The notes below the pieces were generated by a model that saw nothing but the letters and a program-made list of their open reading frames with translations, searched no databases and was not told the origin of the DNA. 64,000 nucleotides of DNA from JAZIHH01 sp036678685 (GTDB lineage Bacteria; Bacillota; UBA4882; UBA10575): the NCBI GenBank assembly GCA_036678685.1, contig JAZIHH010000020.1:1-64000 (forward strand), read 5' to 3'. The position numbers and the translations under genes are program-made. Positions 1 to 8,524 of the stretch are shown in pieces; positions within the stretch are counted from its first letter, which is position 1; every line of letters begins with the position of its first letter.

Positions 1-117
1 CTGATGTCTCCTCTCTAGGATGTTATGGTTGCAACTTCATTCTAACCGAGGGACACAAGAAATGGCTTCTTTTATTTCATGGGGAAACCAATTTTACACA
101 ATTATACGGACTCAACT
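1..117. mobile_element. terminal fragment of an IS256-family element
   Basis: The stretch ending at 117 matches the right end of the intact IS at 16147-17537: both share a GGAAACCAATTTTACA block, an ATTATACGGACT block and a terminal CAACT/TAACT. In the intact copy the transposase starts about 115 bases inside this end on the reverse strand. The same layout here would put the transposase start just left of the window, and a reverse-strand GAGGAG (near 8-15) fits its ribosome binding site. The two copies differ at many bases, so this is a related but older or different element. Only one end is visible, so the target duplication cannot be checked. Confidence 0.7.
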
Positions 118-124
118 CAATATA

Positions 125-164
125 AAAAGAATAAAGTGAATGGAATTATTCACTTTATTCTTTT
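125..164. terminator. perfect 17-bp hairpin, likely bidirectional terminator
   Basis: The arms AAAAGAATAAAGTGAAT (125-141) and its exact complement (148-164) enclose a 6-base loop. The right arm ends in TTCTTTT and the left arm starts with AAAA, so either strand would give a stem followed by U-rich RNA. It lies between the IS end and the first polysaccharide gene and probably insulates the two. Confidence 0.55.
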
Positions 165-239
165 ATGAATTAACCGAACAAAACAGTTATTTACAGATTA
201 TCTAACCCCGAGGTTGTACCGGGCTAAAGGAGAATGAGG

Positions 240-2132
240 ATGAGCCTGAACCGTGAACGATCGGTGCTAATGTTTTTCGATATTCTAATTATCAACCTGA
301 CTTTATGGTTGTCCCTTACTGTGAGGTTTGAAGGGAATATCCCCCTGACTTACCAGAACAAATGGCTTTATTTTGCGGTTTTATTCACCTCTGCACGGAT
401 AGTCTGTTTTTATTTGTTCGGGTTATATAATAGGCTCTGGGGTTATTCAAGCCTTCCCGAGATGATTCAGATTATAAAAGCAATTAGTTCTTCCTCATTG
501 CTGGTTTTCTTTCTTGACCGGATTCTCCTTACCTCCTCCATCCCCAAAAGTATCCACCTTCTTTCGCTAGTGTTCGACTTTCTTTTGATTGGCGGTTCCC
601 GCTTCGCCATCCGTCTGCGGCAGGAGATACTGAGTACTTTTGAAAACCGGAAACAACAAGGACGGAGGATTTTAATCATTGGCGCCGGGCAAGCCGGAGC
701 TTTAATCATCCGGGAGATGCAAAAAAAGCCCACCCCCTATCTTCCGGTGGCCATCGTCGATGATGACTATAATAAATTAAAGCAATTATTACATGGCGTG
801 CCGGTGGTGGGAAGCATCAGGCAACTGCCCCAGGTCGTCAAGGATTACCAAATTGATGAGATTTTAGTGGCGATCCCTTCCGCTTCTAAAAAAAGACTAC
901 GGGAGATTGTGGCGACCGCCAAAGAAAGCGGATTACCGGTCAGGATCGTTCCCGGCCTGCTCGCGACGAGCAGTAAAGAGATTACCCTTGATCAGGTCCG
1001 TAAGGTGCGGATCGAAGACCTCCTGGGCCGCGAACCGGTAAAATTGAATGTGGAAGAGATTGCCGGTTATTTAAAAGGAGAACGGGTTTTGATCACCGGC
1101 GCCGGCGGCTCGATCGGTTCCGAACTCTGCCGCCAGGTCGCGAGATTCGAACCGGAATGCCTTTTCCTCCTGGGACGGGGCGAGAACTCGATTTATGAGA
1201 TTGACCAGGAACTAAAGGAGACTTTTCCTGCCTTGCATAAAACGCCGATTATCGCCGATGTGCGGGACCGGGGCCGTTTGGAGCAGGTTTTCCGTGAATA
1301 CCGGCCCACGGTGGTCTTTCACGCGGCGGCCCATAAGCATGTGCCTTTAATGGAAAACGCGCCGGATGAGGCGGTGAAAAACAATGTATTCGGCACCCGC
1401 AATGTGGCCGAATTGTCCGATAAATACCAGGTAAAAAGGTTTGTTATGATCTCCACCGACAAAGCGGTCAACCCCACCAGTGTGATGGGAGCGACCAAGC
1501 GGGTGGCCGAGATGCTCATTCAACTGCTGGCGCAGAAAAGTAAAACTAAATTCTGCGCGGTCCGGTTTGGGAATGTCTTGGGGAGCCGGGGCAGTGTGAT
1601 CCCCCTTTTTCAGCACCAAATTGCGAAAGGCGGACCCGTAACGGTGACCGATCCCGAAATGGTCCGCTACTTTATGACCATCCCCGAAGCGGTTTCCTTG
1701 GTGATTCAAGCCGGAGCCATGGGTGAGTACGGAGAGATTTTCATCCTTAATATGGGTGAACCGGTGAAAATTATCGATCTGGCCCGCGATTTGATTCGTT
1801 TATCCGGACTGGAGCCCGGAAAAGACATTGAGATTCAATATTGTGGAATTCGCCCCGGAGAGAAACTTTACGAGGAAATTCTTACCGCCGAAGAGGGAAC
1901 CAACTCGACCCGGCACGAACGGATCTATATGAGCAGGCCCAATGATATTAATCCGGAACGTTTTTGGGAAGACCTGACTTACCTTGAAAAATGGGTCTCC
2001 GTTGCCGACCGGGTGAAAGTGGTGGCAAAGCTTACTCAGATGGTCCCCAAATACAAACCAAGTCCGCTATGGCATGATAAGCTGCTGGCGGCCGCCCGGG
2101 AAGACTTGGTTGAGGAGTACAAAAGATCGTAA
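240..2132 (+). CDS. membrane nucleotide-sugar 4,6-dehydratase (CapD/PglF family)
   Basis: This is a probable UDP-N-acetylglucosamine 4,6-dehydratase, the first step towards bacillosamine-type or QuiNAc-type sugars. The N-terminus holds about four membrane segments (first 120 residues). A nucleotide-binding region with IIGAGQAG follows, then a short-chain dehydrogenase domain with ITGAGGSIGSE. The active site shows STDKAVNPTSVMGATKR, where Met replaces the usual SDR Tyr, as known for this family. The length is typical (about 630 residues). The ATG at 240 lies 7 bases after AGGAG (228-232); an ATG at 234 is too close to it. The gene heads the polysaccharide cluster, next to the initiating transferase and an aminotransferase of the same presumed pathway. 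Confidence 0.88.
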   Translation: MSLNRERSVLMFFDILIINLTLWLSLTVRFEGNIPLTYQNKWLYFAVLFTSARIVCFYLFGLYNRLWGYSSLPEMIQIIKAISSSSLLVFFLDRILLTSSIPKSIHLLSLVFDFLLIGGSRFAIRLRQEILSTFENRKQQGRRILIIGAGQAGALIIREMQKKPTPYLPVAIVDDDYNKLKQLLHGVPVVGSIRQLPQVVKDYQIDEILVAIPSASKKRLREIVATAKESGLPVRIVPGLLATSSKEITLDQVRKVRIEDLLGREPVKLNVEEIAGYLKGERVLITGAGGSIGSELCRQVARFEPECLFLLGRGENSIYEIDQELKETFPALHKTPIIADVRDRGRLEQVFREYRPTVVFHAAAHKHVPLMENAPDEAVKNNVFGTRNVAELSDKYQVKRFVMISTDKAVNPTSVMGATKRVAEMLIQLLAQKSKTKFCAVRFGNVLGSRGSVIPLFQHQIAKGGPVTVTDPEMVRYFMTIPEAVSLVIQAGAMGEYGEIFILNMGEPVKIIDLARDLIRLSGLEPGKDIEIQYCGIRPGEKLYEEILTAEEGTNSTRHERIYMSRPNDINPERFWEDLTYLEKWVSVADRVKVVAKLTQMVPKYKPSPLWHDKLLAAAREDLVEEYKRS

Positions 2133-2483
2133 CTTTGTCTTCGCCGCTTACAACATAGGTGCGAAGGTTTTTCGGGACTCGAAGGGAAGGCACCTGGTAA
2201 AAGTTTGCCAAGAGGATTTTGGAGCTTAAAGGGATAAATTCAAAGATAAAAACGGTTAGCACCAAAGAGTTGAGCCCACGGCTCAAAAAGACCGGCCTGC
2301 TCGGTGCTGGAAAATTTTATATTGGAGCTGATTTGGATTAAATATTAAATATCTTTCGGTGATGAAGCGGCGTGGGCGGAGTATTTACAGGTTAATTAGG
2401 CAATACTTTTGGAGATTTCATAAAAGGCGGAACAAAGCGCTATAGGTGGGAAATTTTAATTGACTGTTAAGAAAAGGAATTTT
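2133..2483. other. intergenic stretch with a possible murJ-like remnant on the reverse strand
   Basis: No credible gene fills this 350-base gap. On the reverse strand (about 2277 to 2215) a short open stretch reads LNSLVLTVFI and then IPLSSK. The same ten residues occur in the MurJ homologue at 17546-18719, there followed by FPLLSK. The codons differ at most third positions, so if real this is a diverged fragment rather than a copy of the neighbour. The flanks show no further similarity that I can see. Confidence 0.25.
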
Positions 2484-3098
2484 ATGTTAATAAATCGAAT
2501 ATTAAAACGGTTGCTGGATTTAGGTGTGAGTTTAATTTTCCTTTCTTTATTTTTTCCGGTTTATCTCGTCATTGCGATAATGGTCAGAAAGAAGATCGGT
2601 TCTCCGGTTTTATTCCGGCAAGAACGGGCCGGACTGAATGGTAAACCGTTTACAATATATAAGTTTCGCACGATGACCGAGCAAAAAGATGAAAAAGGAA
2701 ACTTGCTTCCGGATGAAAAACGGTTGGTTCCTTTTGGTTTATTCCTACGGAGGACAAGCCTGGATGAAATTCCCGAGTTTTTCAATGTGTTAAAAGGGGA
2801 GATGAGTCTGGTCGGACCGCGCCCGTTACTGGTTGAGTATATGGAGCGCTACTCTCCTGAACAGAAGCGGAGGCACCTCGTAAAACCCGGGATCACCGGG
2901 TGGGCCCAGGTTAATGGGAGAAATAATATTTCTTGGGAGGAAAAGTTTGAGTATGATCTTTGGTATGTAGATAACTGGAACGTATTGGTAGATCTAAAAA
3001 TACTCTTCATTACCGTGCTCAAAGTTTTTAAGCGGGAAGGAATTAATGCCGAAGGATATGCGACCATGCCGGAGTTCAAGGGAGAGACTGGATGTTGA
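2484..3098 (+). CDS. initiating sugar-phosphate transferase (PglC/WcaJ-type)
   Basis: The product transfers a sugar 1-phosphate from a UDP-sugar to undecaprenyl phosphate, starting glycan assembly at the inner membrane. It has one N-terminal hydrophobic segment (about residues 10-32) and the bacterial sugar transferase core: the RQERAG motif, YKFRTM, the LRRTSLDE(I/L)PE catalytic stretch, VGPRPLL and PGITGWAQVNGRN. At about 205 residues it is the small, single-domain PglC-like form. The ATG at 2484 follows an AAGGA; the open frame extends to a TTG at 2460 that lacks a better site. The stop overlaps the start of the next, broken gene. Confidence 0.9.
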   Translation: MLINRILKRLLDLGVSLIFLSLFFPVYLVIAIMVRKKIGSPVLFRQERAGLNGKPFTIYKFRTMTEQKDEKGNLLPDEKRLVPFGLFLRRTSLDEIPEFFNVLKGEMSLVGPRPLLVEYMERYSPEQKRRHLVKPGITGWAQVNGRNNISWEEKFEYDLWYVDNWNVLVDLKILFITVLKVFKREGINAEGYATMPEFKGETGC

Positions 3099-3804
3099 AT
3101 ATCTTACTGACCAGTGCCGGCCGGAGAACGAGTCTGCTTAAGGCTTTTCAAGAGGAAGCCCGTAAAACTGGCGGTAAGGTATTTGCCGGTGACATCGACG
3201 GCTTGGCCCCAGCCCTCTTCATGGCTGATTACCCCATTAAACTACCCCCCGTTCATGAAGAACACTTTATACCAGCCCTTTTGGAAATGGTCCAAAAATA
3301 CAAGATTAGGCTGGTCGTGCCTACGATCGATCATGAACTGCCTGTTTATACCCATTGGCAGGAAGAATTTGCAAAAGTTAATTGTAGGCTACTGATCTCC
3401 ACGGCGGATTTGATCGAAATCTGTGGCGATAAATGGCAAACGATAAAGGTATTTGGGGCAAAAGGTTATACGGTGCCGCGTTCATGGCTTGCCGATAATC
3501 TCGATTTGGTACAATCCCCGAAACACTGTTTGTTAAACCACGGAACGGGAGTGCCAGTCAGAACACATTTTCTGTTAAAAAGACGGATTTGGCGGTCATT
3601 CTCCCGTTTATCCCCAAGCCAATTATTCAAGAGTATATCAGCGGGAAAGAGATCACGATTGATGCTTTGTTGGATTTTAAGGGACAACTTATTCATTATG
3701 TTCCACGGCTACGGATACGGGCTTTGGGTGGGGAGTCCATTCAGGGGCTGACCATATCCGATCGGGAGTTTAGAGACTGGATCGTGGAACTCCTGAATGC
3801 ATGA
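3092..3804 (+). pseudogene. ATP-grasp (carbamoyl-phosphate synthase-like) gene, frameshifted and truncated
   Basis: The first frame (3092 to about 3510) reads as a preATP-grasp domain starting MLNILLTSAGRR, with DKWQT near its end. The protein then continues in another frame with LFVKPRNGSASQNTF, a classic ATP-grasp strand, and PIIQEYISGKEITID (about 3520-3801). A single net one-base shift near 3500-3525 separates the halves. The reading stops at 3802-3804, well short of a full ATP-grasp domain, and runs into a HAD fragment. In related loci such a gene sits between the sugar transferase and the nucleotidyltransferase and modifies the sugar or its carrier. This copy should be inactive. Confidence 0.8.
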
Positions 3805-3880
3805 GCTTGTCTACATTGGGGATAACCCGGCCAAAGATTTCATCGCACCGAAAAAAATGGGTTGGATTTTTAAGTTTTAG
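3797..3880 (+). pseudogene. C-terminal remnant of a HAD-family hydrolase
   Basis: Frame 3797-3880 reads MHELVYIGDNPAKDFIAPKK and then MGWIFKF followed by stop. GDNPAKDF is the conserved loop IV motif of haloacid-dehalogenase-fold phosphatases, normally near the C-terminus. The rest of the gene is missing, so a deletion has fused the end of the ATP-grasp gene to the tail of a HAD gene. Confidence 0.65.
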
Positions 3881-3892
3881 CGAGGGGATAAA

Positions 3893-4798
3893 ATGGGCCT
3901 GTCACAAGGAGAGTTTGACATATTAGTTTTTCTTGAGGAAAAACAGGATGAAAAACTTTCGGTAAATGATATTGCGGATGCCACTAATTATCAGGCAAAT
4001 GAAGTTGTTCAATACATGGAGTATTTATTGGATAACGCGCTCATTAAGAATATTGATGGATACCAGTTGGTAACGAAAAAGGGTTATGAATGGCTCGAAC
4101 CATACCGGGTCAAAAGGGCATTATTTATGGCTGCGGGCGCTGGCCGCAGGATGGTCCCAATAACAATAAATACTCCTAAACCCCTAATTAGAGTTAATGG
4201 TAAACCAATAATAGAGACCCTTTTGGATGCGGTAATAAGGGCGGGGATCGAAGACATTATTATTGTCCGGGGACACTTGGGAGAACAATTTGACTTGCTG
4301 CTGAAAAAATACCCGATGCTTAAATTCATTGATAACCCGGTATATGACCAAACGAACAACATATCTTCAGCTTTTTATTTTAAAGATCTGATGGAAAACG
4401 CTTATGTTCTTGAGTCTGACCTCGTGCTCAACAACCACAGGTTGATTAGAAAGTATGAATATTCCACCAATTATTTGGGAATGAAAGTTGACTACACAGA
4501 TGACTGGTGTTTTAAGGTTGAGAACGGAATAATCAAAGAAGTACTTATTGGAGGACATGATGTATATCATATGTATGGGATTTCATACTGGAATAAAGAG
4601 GATGCAAAGAAGATGAGAATGGACATTCCAAAAGTGTACAACTCTGAGGGTGGTAAACAAAAGTTCTGGGATGAAGTGGCATTGAAGGATTGTGCTCAAA
4701 ACTACCAAATTATGGTAAGAACTGTTCAAAAAGGAGATATTATTGAGATTGACACTTTCGAGGAGTTAAAGGCATTGGATCACACATACGCCGGGTAA
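3893..4798 (+). CDS. nucleotidyltransferase with N-terminal winged helix (LicC-like)
   Basis: Residues from about 75 onward form a nucleotidyltransferase of the sugar-phosphate/phosphocholine cytidylyltransferase type: MAAGAGRRM is the nucleotide-binding loop, TPKPL the substrate-side motif, and ESDL the metal-binding acidic motif. The first 70 residues look like a MarR/winged-helix module (SQGEFDILVFL, LSVNDIADATNYQ, LVTKKGYEWL). This fused architecture is known in Firmicutes glycan loci; the helix-turn-helix may sense the locus state or be structural. The product probably activates choline phosphate or another small alcohol phosphate with CTP. A GAGGGG lies 7 bases before the ATG. Confidence 0.75.
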   Translation: MGLSQGEFDILVFLEEKQDEKLSVNDIADATNYQANEVVQYMEYLLDNALIKNIDGYQLVTKKGYEWLEPYRVKRALFMAAGAGRRMVPITINTPKPLIRVNGKPIIETLLDAVIRAGIEDIIIVRGHLGEQFDLLLKKYPMLKFIDNPVYDQTNNISSAFYFKDLMENAYVLESDLVLNNHRLIRKYEYSTNYLGMKVDYTDDWCFKVENGIIKEVLIGGHDVYHMYGISYWNKEDAKKMRMDIPKVYNSEGGKQKFWDEVALKDCAQNYQIMVRTVQKGDIIEIDTFEELKALDHTYAG

Positions 4799-4847
4799 AT
4801 GTTTAAAGCGAAATTTTGAAGTATAATCTGGAAAGGCCGGGATTCTT

Positions 4848-5987
4848 GTGCGTAAACGTATTTACCTTTCCCCGCCTCATCTGGGAGGCGAAGAAATTAA
4901 ATATATTCATGAGGCTTTTGCCTCAAATTGGGTTGCCCCGCTGGGACCGAACGTGGAGGCATTTGAACAGGAAGTCTCTGCTTATGTGGGGACGAAAGGC
5001 GCGGTCGCCTTATCATCCGGGACGGCCGGGATTCACTTGGCATTGAAGGCAGTCGGCGTGTCGCAAGGGGATTATGTCCTCTGTTCTTCCCTTACCTTTG
5101 CCGGTTCCTGTAATCCGATTGTTTATGAGAAAGCAATCCCGGTCTTTGTTGATTCCGAACCGGAGAGCTGGAACATGTCTCCTTTGGCCCTGGAGAAAGC
5201 CCTGGCCTCCCTTGGAAAAAGGAATATTAAGCCGAAAGCAGTAATCATTGTTGATTTATATGGGCAAAGCGCCGATATGGACAGGCTTTTACCGCTTTGT
5301 GAAAAGTATAAGGTGCCTGTGATTGAAGATGCGGCGGAGGCTTTGGGTGCTACGTATAAGGAGAAGGCCAATGGAACTTTTGGCCGTTTTGGTGTCTTTT
5401 CCTTTAACGGAAACAAGATTATTACTACTTCCGGCGGGGGAATGGTGGTTTCCGACGATCTCGAAGCCCTGAAGAAGATTAAGTTTTGGGCCACCCAGGC
5501 GCGTGAACCCTGTCGGCACTACGAGCACAAGGAGGTTGGTTACAACTACAGGATGAGCAATATTGTGGCGGGGATTGGCCGTGGGCAGTTGAAAGTGCTT
5601 CCAGATCGAATTAGGAGGAGGAAAGAGATTTTCGAGACCTATAAGGAAGCCTTTTCCTCCTGTCCGGAGATTAAGATGATGCCGGTCGCCACCTATGGCA
5701 ACCCCAATTACTGGCTGACCGTTATTACCCTTGAACCGGGAGTAAGAGTTACGCCGGAGAAAATTATGGATAAACTTGAAGAAAACAATATAGAATCGCG
5801 TCCGGTCTGGAAGCCCATGCACTTGCAGCCGGTTTTTAAGGATTGCGAATATTTTCAGCATGACACGGACGTTTCCGCCGATTTGTTTGCCCGTGGCCTG
5901 TGTCTACCGTCAGGCTCGGCAATGACCGAAGAGGAGCAGCAAAAGATCATTGAAATCGTAACCGGAACAGTAAAGCGTTTGTCATAG
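4848..5987 (+). CDS. DegT/DnrJ/EryC1/StrS-family sugar aminotransferase
   Basis: This PLP enzyme aminates a 4-keto (or 3-keto) nucleotide sugar. The N-terminus RIYLSPPHLGGEE resembles PglE/LegC-type enzymes. VALSSGTAGIHLALK is the PLP phosphate-binding region, EDAAEALGA contains the Asp that holds the PLP ring nitrogen, and SFNGNKIITTSGGGM holds the Schiff-base Lys. It probably acts on the 4-keto product of the dehydratase at 240-2132, towards a 4-amino sugar. No PglD-type acetyltransferase is visible nearby. The start is GTG at 4848 with only a weak upstream GAAAGG. Confidence 0.87.
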   Translation: MRKRIYLSPPHLGGEEIKYIHEAFASNWVAPLGPNVEAFEQEVSAYVGTKGAVALSSGTAGIHLALKAVGVSQGDYVLCSSLTFAGSCNPIVYEKAIPVFVDSEPESWNMSPLALEKALASLGKRNIKPKAVIIVDLYGQSADMDRLLPLCEKYKVPVIEDAAEALGATYKEKANGTFGRFGVFSFNGNKIITTSGGGMVVSDDLEALKKIKFWATQAREPCRHYEHKEVGYNYRMSNIVAGIGRGQLKVLPDRIRRRKEIFETYKEAFSSCPEIKMMPVATYGNPNYWLTVITLEPGVRVTPEKIMDKLEENNIESRPVWKPMHLQPVFKDCEYFQHDTDVSADLFARGLCLPSGSAMTEEEQQKIIEIVTGTVKRLS

Positions 5988-6036
5988 TCTTCACGCTTCT
6001 AAGATTTTGTATAGTAAAAGATGGCAGGTTAACGTT

Positions 6037-7137
6037 ATGAAAAAAGTATTAATATTGACCAACTCCCTCAATGGTCTTTATAGTTTCCGGAGGGAGTTAA
6101 TTGAGGCGCTAGTGAATGACGGGTATGAGGTATTCATATCATCCCCCGGATCTTTAAAAAGCAGTTATTTCCAGAAATTGAGATGTCGCTTAATCGAGAC
6201 CGCGATTGGGAGAAGAGGCACTAACCCTGTAGCCGATCTTCACTTATTAATCAAATATATAAAAATAATAAAAATGGTCAGACCCGATATTGTCCTTAGT
6301 TATACAATTAAACCAAACGTGTATGGGGGTATTGCCTGTAAATTATTAAAAACACCCTACTTCGCAACAGTTACCGGTCTTGGTACGTCGATTATGAACA
6401 AAGGAGTATTAAGGAGAATTTCGTTATTTTTATATAAAATAGGTTTAGGAAAAGCTTCAAGGGTATTTTTCCAAAACGACGCAAACAGGAAGTTGTTTAT
6501 TGAAAAAAGGATAATTGACAGAAATAAAACCCGTTTGACTCCCGGCTCCGGAGTGAATCTAGACGATCATTGTTTCGAAAGTTATCCCGAGCAGGACGGG
6601 AAACTAAGTTTTCTCTTTATCGGCCGGATTATGAAAGATAAAGGTGTCGACGAACTGTTAAAAGCGGCGCAAATAGTTAAAAGTAAGCATCCAAACTCAG
6701 AATTTCACTTGGTAGGAGAGCCTGAGGAAGATTATGAAAGGGAATTAAGGTTTTTAGAAAAGAAAGGTGTTATTTACTACCACGGTTATCAAGAAAATGT
6801 ACATTCATTTATTAAGGACTGTCATGCTATAATAAATCCATCATATCATGAAGGAATGTCCAATGTTCTTTTAGAAGCGGCGGCAACAGGCCGGCCCGTT
6901 TTAGCATCGAATGTTCCCGGCTGTAAGGAAACGTTTGAAGAAGGAATAACCGGTCTGGGCTTTGAGGCAAGAAATATCGATAGCTTAGTGGCCGCGATTC
7001 TAAAATTTATACAGTTACCTTATGAAGAAAAGGAAAGGATGGGAGTGGCGGGCAGGCGAAAGATGGAACAGGAATTTGACCGGAACCTTGTGGTTCGGGC
7101 ATATTTAGAAGAAATAAAAGAAATAACGGGGCGATAG
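6037..7137 (+). CDS. glycosyltransferase family 4 (GT-B fold)
   Basis: A GT-B glycosyltransferase adds a sugar from a nucleotide donor to the growing lipid-linked glycan on the cytoplasmic face. The N-terminal domain shows the SLNGLYSFRRELIEAL acceptor loop. The C-terminal donor domain shows LFIGRIMKDKGVDEL and the EX7E-type motif around SYHEGMSNVLLEAAATGRPV. About 366 residues is normal for GT4. The ATG at 6037 is preferred over the upstream in-frame TTG because GGCAGG lies about 8 bases before it. Donor and acceptor are not predictable. Confidence 0.87.
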   Translation: MKKVLILTNSLNGLYSFRRELIEALVNDGYEVFISSPGSLKSSYFQKLRCRLIETAIGRRGTNPVADLHLLIKYIKIIKMVRPDIVLSYTIKPNVYGGIACKLLKTPYFATVTGLGTSIMNKGVLRRISLFLYKIGLGKASRVFFQNDANRKLFIEKRIIDRNKTRLTPGSGVNLDDHCFESYPEQDGKLSFLFIGRIMKDKGVDELLKAAQIVKSKHPNSEFHLVGEPEEDYERELRFLEKKGVIYYHGYQENVHSFIKDCHAIINPSYHEGMSNVLLEAAATGRPVLASNVPGCKETFEEGITGLGFEARNIDSLVAAILKFIQLPYEEKERMGVAGRRKMEQEFDRNLVVRAYLEEIKEITGR

Positions 7138-7185
7138 TAGATGGAATTATATGAGAAAATTAAAAACCGGTAAGAAAAAATCTCA

Positions 7186-8523
7186 TTGATCGGACTCGGA
7201 TATGTGGGGTTGCCTATCGCGGTCGCCTTTGCGAAAAAAGCAGAGGTGATCGGCTTTGATATTAATAAAGAAAAAATTGAACTTTATAAGAAAGGTATTG
7301 ATCCTACCAAAGAAGTAGGAGACGGGGCAATTAAAAACACTACGGTTATATTCACTGCCGATGAGAAAAAATTAAGAGAAGCAAAATTTCATATTGTAGC
7401 GGTACCCACGCCGGTAAATAAAGATCGTACTCCCGATCTTTCCCCGTTAAAATCAGCCAGTAGAATTCTTGGTAGAAATCTGGTTAGGGGTTCGGTTGTG
7501 GTCTATGAATCAACGGTATATCCCGGCGTAACAGAAGATATTTGTGTTCCAATTTTGGAAGAGGAATCCGGTTTAAATTGCGGTGTTGATTTTAAGGTTG
7601 GTTATTCTCCAGAACGGATCAATCCCGGCGATAAAGAGCATAGATTTGAGACGATTGTTAAGGTTGTTTCCGGGATGGATGAAGAAACCCTTGAAATAAT
7701 TGCGAAAGTTTATGAGATGGTCGTTAAAGCAGGCGTCTACCGGGCGGAAAGCATTAAAGTAGCGGAGGCGGCCAAAGTTATTGAGAATTCCCAACGGGAT
7801 ATTAATATTGCTTTTATGAATGAACTCTCCATCATATTTAATAAAATGGGGATTGACACCAAAGCAGTACTGGAGGCCGCCGGTACCAAGTGGAATTTTT
7901 TAAAATTTACCCCGGGACTGGTGGGCGGACATTGTATTGGGGTAGATCCCTATTATCTTACCTATAAAGCGGAAGAAATGGGTTATCATTCACAGATTAT
8001 CTTGGCGGGTAGAAAAATCAATGATGCGATGGGTAAATACGTCGCTGAAAATGCCGTAAAAAAGATGATCCAAGCCCGTAAACAGATCAACGGAGCGACA
8101 GTAGCTATCTTTGGTATAACTTTTAAAGAAAACTGTCCTGATGTGCGAAATACAAAAGTGATAGATATCGTTGAAGAACTGGAAGAGTATGGCATCGAAG
8201 TAAAAGTGGTAGATCCGGTTGCCGATCCCGAAGAGGTATGGCGGTGCTATGGAATAAAACTGATTCCAATTGAAGAAATAGCCGATGTTGACGGGGTAAT
8301 TTTTGCGGTTGCGCATGATGAGTTTAAAACAATGAAACTGGAAACGATTAAAAAGATGTTTAGACTAACCGAAACGATGGGCTCATTTTTCTTCAGTGAG
8401 GCGGCGGCTACCTCCGAGTTAGACCGGAACAATTCTAGAAATGGATGTGTACTGGTGGATGTAAAGGGGATATTTAACCGGAAAGAAGCGGAAAATATGG
8501 GGTTTATCTATTGGAGGCTATGA
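7186..8523 (+). CDS. UDP-N-acetyl-hexosamine 6-dehydrogenase (WbpA/TviB-like), N-terminus interrupted
   Basis: The family oxidises UDP-GlcNAc or UDP-GalNAc to the uronic acid with NAD. Visible are the Rossmann loop GLGYVGLP, VPTPV, ESTVYPGVTE, SPERINPGD, the catalytic Cys in GGHCIGVDPYY and FKENCPDVRNTK. The natural start appears to be the ATG at 7141 (MELYEKIKNR, then TAA at 7171-7173, then EKISLIGLG in the same frame), so codon 11 is a stop. Translation could restart only at the TTG at 7186, removing part of the first beta strand. It sits 1 base before an epimerase of matching substrate type. The gene may be inactive, or the TAA may be an error. Confidence 0.8.
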   Translation: MIGLGYVGLPIAVAFAKKAEVIGFDINKEKIELYKKGIDPTKEVGDGAIKNTTVIFTADEKKLREAKFHIVAVPTPVNKDRTPDLSPLKSASRILGRNLVRGSVVVYESTVYPGVTEDICVPILEEESGLNCGVDFKVGYSPERINPGDKEHRFETIVKVVSGMDEETLEIIAKVYEMVVKAGVYRAESIKVAEAAKVIENSQRDINIAFMNELSIIFNKMGIDTKAVLEAAGTKWNFLKFTPGLVGGHCIGVDPYYLTYKAEEMGYHSQIILAGRKINDAMGKYVAENAVKKMIQARKQINGATVAIFGITFKENCPDVRNTKVIDIVEELEEYGIEVKVVDPVADPEEVWRCYGIKLIPIEEIADVDGVIFAVAHDEFKTMKLETIKKMFRLTETMGSFFFSEAAATSELDRNNSRNGCVLVDVKGIFNRKEAENMGFIYWRL

Positions 8524-8524
8524 A

